A stretch of 64,000 nt of DNA from Pelagibius sp. CAU 1746 (GTDB lineage Bacteria > Pseudomonadota > Alphaproteobacteria > Kiloniellales > Kiloniellaceae), in the NCBI RefSeq assembly GCF_039839785.1, contig NZ_JBDOQT010000001.1, forward strand, positions 1 through 64,000, in the 5' to 3' direction. Below, one piece after another: positions 1 to 10,879 of the stretch. A model generated the notes under the pieces. The model made no database searches. It worked only from the letters and a program-made list of their open reading frames with translations, and was not told the DNA's origin. The position numbers and the translations under genes were made by a program. Each line of letters opens with the position of its first letter. The stretch's first letter is position 1.

Positions 1-402
1 GATCCGTCTAAATACGCGGTCAACCAAAAGGCCCCAGTGCCTAACCGGAAACCCCCGGATCATGCCAAACGACACAATCCGCCGCCCGCGTATCCCTTCC
101 AAATCTACAATGTCAAACAGCAGAGCGGCAGCGCTCGGCCGGGGCCGTTTGCTGCCGGGAGGCCGGGTTATAGGGCCGCCCCAGGGGGACTGTCAAACCC
201 TTTATGAAAACTTTTTTACGTTACCGCTGCAGAAAGCTGATTCGGCACGCTCCGAGCCCCCTGTTAACCGCCTTTAAGGTTGACAAGCCCTTGTATGACC
301 AGCCATTTTCAAAAATTGGTTAACGATTTGATGGTAGAACATTTACCGCCAAACCGTTCTGCCTAGGGGGGCAGCCATCCAACCCGTCGAGCCACGGAGC
401 TA
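1..402. other. Intergenic region upstream of the M23 peptidase, no convincing gene
   Basis: The only open frame on the plus strand (62-277, 71 codons) has a composition unlike a protein family and no Shine-Dalgarno, so I do not call it. The last 140 bases are richer in A+T than the surroundings and probably hold the promoter of the peptidase gene. They contain a TTGACA at 280-285 without a good -10 at the right distance. TTAA pairs at 264-267 and 274-277, and a GGTTAAC at 318-324, vaguely resemble CtrA half-sites, but the spacing is 6 instead of the usual 7. No RNA gene is visible. Confidence 0.4.
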
Positions 403-1947
403 TTGTTGGTCGTGACGAGTCGTAATTTCGAGGCCGAATCGCTGATTCGATTCGCCAAAAAAGTCAGTTTTCCCGCAATCTTAGCCATTCCTCTCATCGG
501 TGGAGCCGTCGCCGCCTCGTGGTCGACGGCGGAGACCGCCCAGGCGGAAATCGAGCCGGCCGGCGCGCCCGCCCCCGTGGCGGCGCCCTTCGCGGCCGAC
601 GACCCTCCAGTGGAAACCTCCGCCGAAGGCGAGATCGGACGCGAGACTCCGGGCCCGACGTCCATGGCCCCCGCCGCGCCCGCCGCGCTGCAGCAGGCCG
701 CCCTGCCCGCCGCCGATGAAGCGGCCGAAGAGGCCCGGGCGGTCGAAGAGGTCGAGCCGGAGCCCGCCACGATCATCCGTGAGATCACCGTGGCCCCGGG
801 CGACACCCTGATGAACCTGCTGGTCAAGGCCGGCGCCGAGCGTGCCCAGGCGCACCAGGCGGTCACCGCCATGGAGCCCGTCTACAGCGCCCGGCACCTG
901 ATGCCGGGCCAGGAGATCGAGGTCGCCTTCGCCGACAGCGGCGCGGCGGGACCCGGCGCGCTGCTGTCCATCAGCTTCAGCCCCAACCGCGAGCGCGACA
1001 TCGAGATCAGCCGCTCCAGCGACAGCGACGAGTTCTTCGCCGAGTCCATCGACCGCCCCGTGGCCCGCCAGTTGGCCTACGCCGAGGGCTCGATCTCCAG
1101 CAGCCTGTCGGTCGCCGCCTCGGAGAAGCGGGTGCCCAACCAGGTGCTGGTCGAAGCGATCCGCGCCTACAGCTACGATGTCGACTTCCAGCGTGAAATC
1201 CAGAAGGGCGACTCCTTCGAGTTCCTCTACGAGATCTTCGTCGACGAAGAAGGCGCCCTGGTGCGCACCGGCGAATTGCTCTTCGCCGCCATGACTCTGT
1301 CGGGCAGCCGCACCGAGCTCTACTACTATGAACGCGCGGACGGCAGCGCCGACTTCTATGCCGCCGACGGCTCTTCGGTGCGCCGCTCCCTGATGCGCAC
1401 GCCGATCGACGGCGCCCGCCTCTCCTCTCACTTCGGCATGCGCAAGCACCCGGTCCTCGGCTACTCGCGCATGCACCGCGGCACCGACTTCGCCGCCCCG
1501 CGCGGCACGCCGATCTATGCGGCCGGCAACGGCGTCATCGAGCATGCCGGGCGCAAAGGCGGCTACGGCAACTACGTCCGCATCCGCCACGGCGGCAGCT
1601 ACAAGACGGCCTATGCCCACATGAAAGGCTTCGCCAAGGGCATCAAAAAGGGCGCCCGCGTGAAGCAGGGCCAAGTCATCGGCTACGTCGGCTCCACCGG
1701 CCGCTCCACGGGCCCGCACCTGCACTACGAGGTGCACCTGGACGGCAAGCAGGTCAATCCGCTGAAGGTCGCCATGCCGCGCGGCGAGAAACTGAAACAA
1801 TCCGAGATGGCCGACTTCGCCGAGAGCCGCAGCGAGATCGAGCGGCAGATCGCCCTCGCCCAGGGCGGCATCATGATGGTGCAGCGCGCCTGCGGGCCGC
1901 AGGCCGAGGTGGTGGAACAGGGCTCGGCCGTCGACAAGGACTGCTGA
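403..1947 (+). CDS. M23 family metallopeptidase (LytM-type murein endopeptidase)
   Basis: This is a probable envelope-anchored zinc endopeptidase that cuts peptidoglycan cross-links. An N-terminal hydrophobic stretch at about residues 20-38 looks like a signal anchor. An acidic/Ala/Pro linker follows to about residue 125, then an OapA/LysM-like region at about 125-250. The LytM domain covers about 340-460. Its metal and catalytic residues are visible: H358 and D362 (MHRGTD), H406 (AYAHM) and the H439-L-H441 motif. The start is TTG at 403, seven bases after GGAG; no in-frame ATG lies nearby. The C-terminal 50 residues carry two Cys (ACG and KDC) that could pair outside the cytoplasm. The family could also include non-catalytic EnvC/NlpD-like activators, but the full zinc set argues for an active enzyme. 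Confidence 0.88.
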   Translation: MLVVTSRNFEAESLIRFAKKVSFPAILAIPLIGGAVAASWSTAETAQAEIEPAGAPAPVAAPFAADDPPVETSAEGEIGRETPGPTSMAPAAPAALQQAALPAADEAAEEARAVEEVEPEPATIIREITVAPGDTLMNLLVKAGAERAQAHQAVTAMEPVYSARHLMPGQEIEVAFADSGAAGPGALLSISFSPNRERDIEISRSSDSDEFFAESIDRPVARQLAYAEGSISSSLSVAASEKRVPNQVLVEAIRAYSYDVDFQREIQKGDSFEFLYEIFVDEEGALVRTGELLFAAMTLSGSRTELYYYERADGSADFYAADGSSVRRSLMRTPIDGARLSSHFGMRKHPVLGYSRMHRGTDFAAPRGTPIYAAGNGVIEHAGRKGGYGNYVRIRHGGSYKTAYAHMKGFAKGIKKGARVKQGQVIGYVGSTGRSTGPHLHYEVHLDGKQVNPLKVAMPRGEKLKQSEMADFAESRSEIERQIALAQGGIMMVQRACGPQAEVVEQGSAVDKDC

Positions 1948-2069
1948 GCCGCCCCATCCCATGACCCTCATCGTCGCCGACTATCTGGAAAAACGCTCGC
2001 GCCGCCGAGGCTAGCGGAACGCCGCTTCACGCTTGCCTCGCCCGACTTCCTGAGCGGAGATTTCCAGAT

Positions 2070-2711
2070 ATGTTTGCGGCCGCATTTCCCGGCACCTCGG
2101 CGGCGCTGGAAGGCTTCGGCCTTGGCGCCGGCCTGATCATCGCCATCGGCGCCCAGAACGCCTACGTGCTGCGCCAGGGCTTGCTGAAACAGCACGTCTT
2201 CGCCGTGGCCAGCCTCTGCTTCCTCATCGACTGCGCCCTGATCGCCCTCGGCGCCGGCGGCTTCGCCAGCCTGCTGAACGCCGTACCGAAGCTGCCCGGC
2301 ATCGCCGCCTGGGGCGGCGCGCTGTTCCTCGCCGGCTACAGCCTGCGCGCCTTCGCCGCGGCGCTGCATCCCGGCAGCCTGAGGGCCGACGGCACGCCCC
2401 CGGGCGGCGCCGGTCTCAAGGCCGCCCTGGCGACGGCCGTGGCCTTGAGCCTGCTCAATCCGCACGTCTATCTGGATACGGTCGTACTGCTCGGCGGCCT
2501 CGCCGCCCAGTACCCCGGCGCCCAACGTCTGGCCTTCGCCCTCGGGGCCATGGCGGCCTCCGGGCTGTGGTTCTACGGCCTCGGCTACGGGGCGCGGCGA
2601 TTGGCCCCGCTCTTTGCCAAGCCCGCGGCCTGGCGGCTGCTGGACGGCTTCGTCGGCTGCCTGATGGCGAGCCTGGCCGCCGGCCTCATCCTCGGCCAGT
2701 TGCAAGCCTAA
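2070..2711 (+). CDS. argO: LysE/ArgO family amino-acid exporter
   Basis: This is an inner-membrane exporter of basic amino acids (arginine or lysine) by family. The 213 residues match the usual LysE/ArgO length. The family signature is seen near the N-terminus (GLGAGLIIAIGAQNAYVLRQGL), where the G-AQNA-VLRQG pattern separates this branch from the RhtB branch. About six hydrophobic segments follow, with a conserved SLLNPHVYLDT motif near residues 129-139. ATG start with GGAG about 11 bases upstream. It stands alone on the plus strand between the M23 peptidase and a dispersed palindromic repeat that starts at its stop codon. No LysG/ArgP-type regulator is adjacent. Substrate assignment is from family resemblance only. 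Confidence 0.85.
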   Translation: MFAAAFPGTSAALEGFGLGAGLIIAIGAQNAYVLRQGLLKQHVFAVASLCFLIDCALIALGAGGFASLLNAVPKLPGIAAWGGALFLAGYSLRAFAAALHPGSLRADGTPPGGAGLKAALATAVALSLLNPHVYLDTVVLLGGLAAQYPGAQRLAFALGAMAASGLWFYGLGYGARRLAPLFAKPAAWRLLDGFVGCLMASLAAGLILGQLQA

Positions 2712-2808
2712 TCGTGCGAATCCGATATATTTCAAAGGCATAGAGCAGATTCAGAGGGCCGGTAGATCGCCTTTGGCGATTCCAGCCGACCCTGATCTGC
2801 CCTAGAGC
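2710..2808 (-). repeat. Dispersed palindromic (REP-like) element, copy 1
   Basis: Reading the minus strand, about 99 bases match 59190-59288 on the plus strand at close to 90 % identity. The core folds as an imperfect hairpin: outer arms GCAGAT/ATCTGC, then AGGG/CCCT, CGG/CCGG and ATCGCC/GGCGAT around a 3-base loop. It begins at the stop codon of the exporter gene, so it may shape the 3' end of that mRNA. It lacks the second, longer hairpin found in copy 2. Confidence 0.8.
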
Positions 2809-3030
2809 CCCCGCCTTCCCTCCGACACGCGCCCGGTGGACGCCGCGACCACCTGGCGGCGAAACGGACACGATCTATCGCCCGAGAATGCTTACCAAAA
2901 GTAGGAATTAATCATTTCTACACAACTATACCTACATCTTTAGGCATAATATTTATACCAATTCGATTACACGACGCCTGCCGATAGAAGATCAGGCTTA
3001 CCCAGACCGTGCCGAGAGGCCGAGATCCGC
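2809..3030. other. A+T-rich spacer upstream of the chemoreceptor gene
   Basis: There is no gene here. Bases 2885-2970 are clearly richer in A+T than the rest of the window, which suits a promoter. GCCGATAG at 2980-2987 resembles the -10 of flagellar sigma-28 promoters, but no TAAA-like -35 stands at 15 bases, so I do not call it. Confidence 0.4.
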
Positions 3031-5316
3031 GTGGAGGATGCTTTGCGTTTCCTGAATTCCCTCAAAATCCGCACCCGCATCTGCATACTCGCGGTCCTGG
3101 CCGCCGGCGGACTGCTGGCCCTAAGCGGCACATACTTCGTCAGCGACGTGCGCCTGCGCCAAGCCATGACGACAACGGAATCCCTGGTCGAGGTCAAGCA
3201 ACTGGTCGCGGCCGTCGAGATCGGCACCCTGAACATGCGCCGCCGGGAAAAGGATTTCCTGCTGCGCGGCGAGCTGCAGTATGTCGACAAGTACGACCGT
3301 GACGCCGCGCGGGTGATCGAGTCGCTCGACGCCCTGCATCTGCCGGACAGCGCGGCGGAGGTCGAGACGGCGGTCGCGGCCCTGCACGCCGGTGTCGCCG
3401 AACACAGGGCCCAGTTCGCCAAGCTGGTCGAACTGCTGCAACGCCTGGGGCTGGATGAGACCTCCGGCCTGCAGGGGCAGCTTCGAAAGGCCGTCCACGA
3501 TATCGAAGAACGGCTTAAGGAATCCGATCTTCCGGACCTCACGATCAAGATGCTGATGATGCGCCGGCATGAGAAGGACTTCATGCTGCGTGGCGAGCAA
3601 AAATACATCGAGCGCATCGAGGAGCGGCGCGTCGAGTTCGAGAGGCTCTTGGCGGCCGCCCCTCTCACCTTCGCTTCCAAGCAGGAAATCGAGGGGCTTC
3701 TTTCCGCCTACGTCTCCGGCTTCCGGGCCTGGGCCGAGGCAAGCCTGCAGGTGCAGATCGAAACAAGTAAGCTGAGCGAGATCTTCGCCCGAATCGCCCC
3801 CCACTTCGACACAGTCGCCCTGGCCGCCGAAAAGGGGATGGCGGATTCGGCAGAGCGCCTGCACCGCACGCGCGACATCAGCGAATTCCTGATCTACGGC
3901 GTCGCGGGAGCCCTGCTGCTCTGCAGTGGCTTCTTGGGGCCGATCATCACCCGCAGCATCACACGGCCCCTGAAGCTGATAACCGATGCCATGACCGCCT
4001 TGGCCGGCGGCGACACCACCGCCGAAGTCGTCGGCGGCGAGCGCAAGGACGAGGTCGGCAACATGGCCCGCGCCGTTCAGGTCTTCAAAGACAACGCCGT
4101 GGAAATGGAACGAATGCGCGCCGAGGAAGAAGCCCGCAAGGAAGCGCAAGACGCCAAGATGAAGACCCAGATGCTGGCCATCGCCGACGCTTTGGATCGG
4201 GAAATCAAGGCGGTCGTCGAAGAGATGAACGAGAAGGCCGACTTGCTGAAAAACGCCTCCGCAGGGATGAACCGCATCGTCGCCAACCTGGGCGGCCGGA
4301 CCGAAAGCGTCGCCAAGAGCTCCGGCCTCACGAGCGACCGCATACAGACCGTCGCCTCCGCAGCCGAAGAGCTGAGTTCCTCGATCAGCGAGATCGGCCG
4401 CCAGATGGAGCAGTCCAACAGCATCACCTCGAAAGCCGTGGACGACGCGCAACGCACGAACCAGACGGTCACCAAGTTGGCGGGCGCGGCGGAAAAGATC
4501 GGCGACGTCATCAACCTGATCCAGGAAATCGCCGAGCAAACGAACCTTCTGGCCCTCAACGCCACGATCGAGGCCGCACGGGCCGGCGAGGCGGGTAAAG
4601 GCTTTGCCGTCGTCGCCAACGAGGTCAAGGCCTTGGCCACGCAAACGGCGCGGGCGACGCAGGAAATCGGCAACCAGGTCGGCGCCATCCGCTCGGAGAC
4701 CCGGGATGCCGTCGAGGCCATCGGCTCCATCGTCAATACGATTAACGAGATCAGCGCGATCGCCGGAAGCATTTCAGGGGCGGTGGAGCAGCAGTCCGCA
4801 GCCACCCAGGAAATCAGCCACAGCGTTCAGGACACCGTCGCAAGCACCGCCGACGTCACGTCCCAGGTCGAAGGACTCGCCGGCGAAACCGAGCAGGTCG
4901 GCGACATCTCGGGCCAAGTCCTGGAGAACGCCCAGCAGACCTCCGAGAAAATCGAAAACCTCCATCAGCGCATGGGTGAAATCCTGAAGGATCTCCGGGA
5001 ATCGGCGGTCGGTGACCGCCGCAGAAGCCCTCGATTCAAAGGCGATTGGAAGACGGCGATCCAGGCCGACGGCATGACTTTCGACACCCGCCTCCTGGAC
5101 CTTTCGCTCGAAGACGCGCTGGTCGGAGAGGACCTGGGGCTGGCCGTGAAAACGCAGATCTCCATGACCTTGGAAGGCCTCACCGGCGAAATCGCGGCCC
5201 AGGTCGTCAACACCGGCCAGGACCGCACGCACCTGTGCTTCCTGAACACCCCGGAGCAGCAGGAACGCCTGACGGACTTCCTGCAGAACCAGGGGCACCT
5301 GAAGAGCGCCGCCTAG
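3031..5316 (+). CDS. Methyl-accepting chemotaxis protein with C-terminal PilZ domain
   Basis: This is an inner-membrane chemoreceptor. TM1 lies at about residues 12-33. A periplasmic helical sensor region (about 35-285) carries two similar motifs, [12 protein letters not shown] and [13 protein letters not shown], as in bimodular HBM sensors. TM2 is about 287-307, followed by HAMP and then the signalling hairpin with its tip at about 499-530 ([20 protein letters not shown]). A PilZ-like domain ends the protein (about 661-757). Its first c-di-GMP motif is present (RRRSPR, 663-668); the second reads DLSLED (690-695), with Asp where Gly is expected. The open frame starts with GTG at 3031. A TTG at 3043 sits 5 bases after GGAGG (3033-3037) and may be the real start. 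No other chemotaxis genes are adjacent. Confidence 0.9.
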   Translation: MEDALRFLNSLKIRTRICILAVLAAGGLLALSGTYFVSDVRLRQAMTTTESLVEVKQLVAAVEIGTLNMRRREKDFLLRGELQYVDKYDRDAARVIESLDALHLPDSAAEVETAVAALHAGVAEHRAQFAKLVELLQRLGLDETSGLQGQLRKAVHDIEERLKESDLPDLTIKMLMMRRHEKDFMLRGEQKYIERIEERRVEFERLLAAAPLTFASKQEIEGLLSAYVSGFRAWAEASLQVQIETSKLSEIFARIAPHFDTVALAAEKGMADSAERLHRTRDISEFLIYGVAGALLLCSGFLGPIITRSITRPLKLITDAMTALAGGDTTAEVVGGERKDEVGNMARAVQVFKDNAVEMERMRAEEEARKEAQDAKMKTQMLAIADALDREIKAVVEEMNEKADLLKNASAGMNRIVANLGGRTESVAKSSGLTSDRIQTVASAAEELSSSISEIGRQMEQSNSITSKAVDDAQRTNQTVTKLAGAAEKIGDVINLIQEIAEQTNLLALNATIEAARAGEAGKGFAVVANEVKALATQTARATQEIGNQVGAIRSETRDAVEAIGSIVNTINEISAIAGSISGAVEQQSAATQEISHSVQDTVASTADVTSQVEGLAGETEQVGDISGQVLENAQQTSEKIENLHQRMGEILKDLRESAVGDRRRSPRFKGDWKTAIQADGMTFDTRLLDLSLEDALVGEDLGLAVKTQISMTLEGLTGEIAAQVVNTGQDRTHLCFLNTPEQQERLTDFLQNQGHLKSAA

Positions 5317-5355
5317 CCGCTCCCGCAGCGCGAGGCCGGAAGCCCGGCCGCGGTA

Positions 5356-6012
5356 TTATTCGGCGGCCGCGCTCGGCTTCTTTGCCAGCCAGTCCGGCCG
5401 GTGAATGGTGAAGACCTCCTCGACCAGGCAGTAGTCCATGTAGCCGAGGCGCGCGATGGGCTTCACCTTGGCCATGTCGACCAGGCCGTCGGTCAGCACC
5501 GAGTCGTCGATGTGGATGCCGATGACCTGCCCGAAGACCACCGCGTTGCGGGAGTCGGGAATGTCGGAGGGCAGATCGACGGTCTGCAGGTAGCTGCATT
5601 CCAGGTGGATCGGCGAGGCCGCGACCCGCGGCGGCTTCACCAGTTCGGAGGGCACCAGCTCCAGCCCGGCGATCTCCGCCTCGCTGGTGCCGGCCGGCGC
5701 GGAGGCCGAAGTCATGTTCATCTGCTCGCGCAGATCCCAGGTCACCACGTTGCAGACGAATTCCTTGGTGCGCTCGGCATTGGCCAGCGAGTCCTTGGAG
5801 CCGTCGGGCGGCCCGTCGGCCTTGCGCCCGCCGGCGGCGAACATCACCACGGGCGGATCGCCGGCGACGCCGTTGAAGAAGCTGTAGGGCGCCAGGTTCA
5901 CCCGCCCCGCTTCGTTCAAAGTGGTGATCCAGCCGATCGGCCGCGGCACCACACAAGCCTTGAAGGGATTGCGCGGCAGACCGTGGTCGCCGGTCCGCGT
6001 GTCGTAGAACAT
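5356..6012 (-). CDS. Flavin reductase family protein (FMN-binding split barrel)
   Basis: This is a cytoplasmic FMN-binding split-barrel protein of the flavin reductase/DIM6-NTAB type, thought to reduce flavin for a partner oxygenase or to act on small ligands. Features seen are the N-terminal VPRPIGWITTLNEAGRVNLAPYSFFNGVAGDPP block, typical of the FMN phosphate-binding loop, and a C-terminal half with HLECSYLQ. The length (218 aa) is normal. The frame opens upstream at a TTG, but the ATG at 6012 has a strong GGGAGAGG three bases before it and gives the family's usual MFYDTRTG-like beginning. It is convergent with the chemoreceptor gene and lies 24 bases downstream of clpB, so it may be read through from clpB. 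The physiological partner is unknown. Confidence 0.8.
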   Translation of the reverse strand: MFYDTRTGDHGLPRNPFKACVVPRPIGWITTLNEAGRVNLAPYSFFNGVAGDPPVVMFAAGGRKADGPPDGSKDSLANAERTKEFVCNVVTWDLREQMNMTSASAPAGTSEAEIAGLELVPSELVKPPRVAASPIHLECSYLQTVDLPSDIPDSRNAVVFGQVIGIHIDDSVLTDGLVDMAKVKPIARLGYMDYCLVEEVFTIHRPDWLAKKPSAAAE

Positions 6013-6036
6013 AAACCTCTCCCTCAAGAACGGCGC

Positions 6037-8628
<2,592 letters not shown>

Positions 8629-8757
8629 CTATATCCCCTTTCCCGCACCCGATGAGCGGCATGCAGGTAACCAGATCGATACTACTGCAGCGGTCGCGCC
8701 CATCCCAGTGGCACGCGGCCGCCGAAGCCGGCCGCAACGGCCCGGCTTCCTTAGGAG

Positions 8758-8785
8758 ATATGGGGTGTTGCAAAAAAGGCACAAG
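8758..8785 (-). promoter_or_regulatory. Predicted RpoH (sigma-32) promoter of clpB
   Basis: On the minus strand the -35 is CTTGTG (8785-8780) and the -10 is CCCCATAT (8765-8758), separated by 14 bases. The -10 is a full match to the heat-shock CCCCAT-T core and the -35 keeps the CTTG core. Transcription would start near 8750, about 120 bases before the clpB start codon. It begins just after an intrinsic terminator, so clpB is isolated from upstream transcription. Confidence 0.75.
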
Positions 8786-8799
8786 GCCCAGGAGCGCCC

Positions 8800-8837
8800 A
8801 AAAAAGAGCCCCGGCGCCGCTGTCGCGGGGCCGGGGC
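8800..8837 (-). terminator. Rho-independent terminator on the minus strand, upstream of clpB
   Basis: The hairpin has arms GCCCCGGC (8837-8830) and GCCGGGGC (8815-8808), an inner GCGG/CCGC pairing, and then TCTTTTTT on the minus strand. No annotated gene ends just before it on that strand. It therefore either ends an unannotated short transcript or insulates the clpB promoter. Confidence 0.75.
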
Positions 8838-8973
8838 GGGTCATTGCCCAAAAGTAGGATCAGGAGAGATCAATGCTTACCCCGCCGAACCTCCCGGTGA
8901 TCCTGCTTGAGGACGTCCCTTGAGCACGGCAGCGAAGAGCATGAGGGAGACCCTAAGGCGATTCGCTCTTAAA

Positions 8974-8994
8974 TGCAAATGATTATCAATAGCA
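8974..8994. promoter_or_regulatory. Fur-like iron box
   Basis: This is a 21-bp imperfect palindrome centred on 8984 (TGC..ATGAT-T-ATCA..GCA); 8 of 10 positions in each half pair. It resembles the TGATAAT/ATTATCA core of Fur-family operators. It lies about 215 bases before the MOSC gene on the plus strand. On the minus strand it is about 135 bases before the terminator at 8800-8837, so either direction could be controlled. Confidence 0.5.
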
Positions 8995-9207
8995 GCATTG
9001 GCAGCCGGATTCGGTTGGGTTTTCGGACCGCCGCGCCCGGCCGGGAGGGCCCTCCGGCCTGCCTGGCAGGCCGCCGGAGCGGGTGGACCGCCGCGGAGAC
9101 GGGGTGTGGCTTGACAGGGCGGCGGGCGGCGCGATGAACTGCACCGCAGCATAACCGAAACGACCGCGTGCGCCCTTGTCCGGGCCGAGAAGGGAAGTTC
9201 AGGCCCG

Positions 9208-9942
9208 ATGGCGACCACCGTGCAACAGATCTGCCGCTACCCCGTGAAGGGGTTGAACGGCGAGTCCCTGGCAGGGACCTCGCTGCTGCCCGGCGGCGGG
9301 CTTCCCGAAGACCGCCGCTACGTCATCGCCTACGGCCGCGGCACCGGCGCCAAGCCCGGTTTCTTCGAACTGACGGAAGAGGAGCGGCTGGCCCAACTGC
9401 GCATCGCCTACGACCCCGCGGGACCGACCCTCACGGTCAGCCGCCAGGGCCGCCAGGTCGTGACGGCCAATCCCAGCGATCCGACCGGGCAGGTGCTGCT
9501 CAACCAGTTCTTCGCCGGCTTCCTGGCCGGATCCCGGCGCGGCACGCCGTCGTTCCGCGACATGGCGGGGGCGGACCAGGCGGCGGCGCGGCCGCGGCCC
9601 GTCTCCATCCTGAACCTGGCCAGCCTGCGCGACTTCGAGCGGGTGGCGCGCCAGCCGGTCGACCCGCGCCGCTTCCGCGCCAACATCCTGATCGACGGCC
9701 TGCCGGCCTGGAGCGAGTTCGCCTGGCTGAACCGGGAGATCCGCATCGGCACCGTCAGGCTGAAAATCATCGAGCGCATAGAGCGCTGCGCGGCCACCAA
9801 CGTGAACCCGGAAACCGCGGAGCGCGACATGAACGTTCCGCTGACCCTGCGCAAGGGCTTCGGTCATATGGACATGGGGGTCTATGCGGAGATCGTGGAC
9901 GGCGGCGAGATAAAGACCGGCGACCCGGTAAGCGAAGTCTAA
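9208..9942 (+). CDS. MOSC domain-containing protein
   Basis: This is a protein of the MOSC (molybdenum cofactor sulfurase C-terminal) family. Relatives such as YcbX and mARC bind molybdenum cofactor and detoxify N-hydroxylated compounds. An N-terminal beta-barrel region (residues 1-100, QQICRYPVKGLNGESLAGTSL...) is followed by the MOSC domain (about 105-240). Its conserved cysteine is C194 in ERCAATNVNPET, the expected molybdenum ligand. Length (244 aa) suits the family. ATG start with a weak GGGAAG 14 bases upstream. A Fur-like box lies about 215 bases upstream, with no proof that it acts on this gene. It is convergent with the DUF4167 gene; a redox partner is not seen nearby. Confidence 0.85.
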   Translation: MATTVQQICRYPVKGLNGESLAGTSLLPGGGLPEDRRYVIAYGRGTGAKPGFFELTEEERLAQLRIAYDPAGPTLTVSRQGRQVVTANPSDPTGQVLLNQFFAGFLAGSRRGTPSFRDMAGADQAAARPRPVSILNLASLRDFERVARQPVDPRRFRANILIDGLPAWSEFAWLNREIRIGTVRLKIIERIERCAATNVNPETAERDMNVPLTLRKGFGHMDMGVYAEIVDGGEIKTGDPVSEV

Positions 9943-10039
9943 AAAGCGCGCAGGGACCGCCGCGGCGCGGCGTCACGCAGCCGGCCGGAGCGGATCTCCG
10001 GCCGCAAACTCAGGAAACCGACGTTCAGAGACCCAGCCT

Positions 10040-10684
10040 TCAGGGAACGGCCGGGTCGTTCTCGCTTTCGGAAGAGGCTTCTTTCTTGCGCGGCTTGCCG
10101 TCTTCGCTGGCCCGCGGCTTGCGGGCACGGCTGCGGCGCGGCTTCTGCGGGGCTTCGCCCTCGCCGTTCTGACCGTCGGCCGCTGCCACGGGAGCCGGCG
10201 CGCCCCCGATCTCGGGCTGCTCCGCACCCGGCTGGCTGACCTCGGGCTGTTCGGCACCGGGCCGCTCGGCTGCCGGCTGCTGCGCTTCCAGCACCGCGCC
10301 ATTGTTCTTCGCCGCGTCCTCAGCGGCCGCCACGGCATTGCCGTTGGCTTCCTCGCCGTCGGCACCGTTATAGGACTGCTGCGGCTGGCGCTCTTCCTGG
10401 CGCCGGCCACCGGCCTGCGGATCGGTGCTGTCGCTGAGGATGCGGAAGTAATGCTCCGCGTGCTGGTAATAGGCTTCGGCCGCGACCCGGTCGCCGGCAG
10501 AAGTCGCGTCCCGCGCCAGGGTCAGGTACTTCTCGTAGACCTGTCGGGCGTTGCCGCGGACCCGGCCATCGGGGCCGTTGCTGTCGAAAGTGTGGGTCCG
10601 GGACTGTCCGCCGCCGCCACCACCGTGCTGTTTGCGATTTGTACGACCACGCGGCCGACGTCCGCTATTGGAACCTTGTCTCAT
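10040..10684 (-). CDS. DUF4167 domain-containing protein
   Basis: This is an alphaproteobacterial protein of unknown function. The N-terminus is basic and Gly-rich (RQGSNSGRRPRGRTNRK, then a run of Gly), which suggests nucleic-acid binding. The DUF4167 core follows (about residues 27-90: HTFDSNGPDGRVRGNARQVYEKY...AYYQHAEHYFRIL). The rest is a low-complexity tail with repeated PGAEQPE units and a Lys/Arg-rich stretch (PQKPRRSRARKPR). The gene sits downstream of prmC and prfA, its usual place in this class, separated from prmC by 195 bases. No catalytic motif is visible. RNA or ribosome association is only a guess from charge and neighbours. Confidence 0.8.
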   Translation of the reverse strand: MRQGSNSGRRPRGRTNRKQHGGGGGGQSRTHTFDSNGPDGRVRGNARQVYEKYLTLARDATSAGDRVAAEAYYQHAEHYFRILSDSTDPQAGGRRQEERQPQQSYNGADGEEANGNAVAAAEDAAKNNGAVLEAQQPAAERPGAEQPEVSQPGAEQPEIGGAPAPVAAADGQNGEGEAPQKPRRSRARKPRASEDGKPRKKEASSESENDPAVP

Positions 10685-10879
10685 CGTTCGCTTTTTGCTT
10701 CAGAATGGATGTCTTGCCACTCGCGCCCTGCGGAATTGCTCACATGGCGATTCCGCGAGCTCTAAACCACACACAAGTTAATTTTGGGTGGTGTTGCGTC
10801 TCCCCGAGACGCGGGAGCCATTCGGCTCGGCCCATTCAACGTAGAGGGCTTTGCCCGGCTTTCCAACTCTTTTTTTCAT
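10685..10879. other. Spacer between prmC and the DUF4167 gene, with a hairpin
   Basis: A perfect 7-bp stem (GCGTCTC/GAGACGC) lies at 10796-10812 but lacks a T tract. A 33-codon minus-strand frame (10778-10879) starts at an ATG directly after the prmC stop and begins MKKRVGKPGKALYVEW. It has no known relatives that I recognise and is left uncalled. Confidence 0.35.

Larger units (their letters stand above)
8629..9207. other. 579-base clpB/MOSC intergenic region
   Basis: There is no recognised protein gene. It holds, from left to right, the clpB leader, the heat-shock promoter, a minus-strand intrinsic terminator, a 21-codon minus-strand frame (8877-8942, MLFAAVLKG... , no clear Shine-Dalgarno), the Fur-like box and a GC-rich hairpin at 9051-9079 (CTCCGG/CCGGAG arms). 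A minus-strand small RNA between about 8970 and 8800 is possible. Confidence 0.5.

Noticed and set aside
62-277. 71-codon plus-strand open frame near the window start
   Set aside because: No Shine-Dalgarno, no recognisable fold and Arg/Pro-rich composition typical of chance frames in GC-rich DNA.
264-324. CtrA binding sites upstream of the M23 peptidase
   Set aside because: TTAA pairs are spaced by 6 instead of 7 bases, and the second element is only a half-site; too weak to annotate.
2980-2987. GCCGATAG as flagellar sigma-28 promoter of the chemoreceptor
   Set aside because: Good -10 look-alike, but no TAAA-type -35 at a fitting distance.
10778-10879. 33-codon frame directly after prmC
   Set aside because: Begins at an ATG adjoining the prmC stop but has no Shine-Dalgarno beyond GTGGA, and no recognisable sequence; the frame crosses a GC-rich hairpin.
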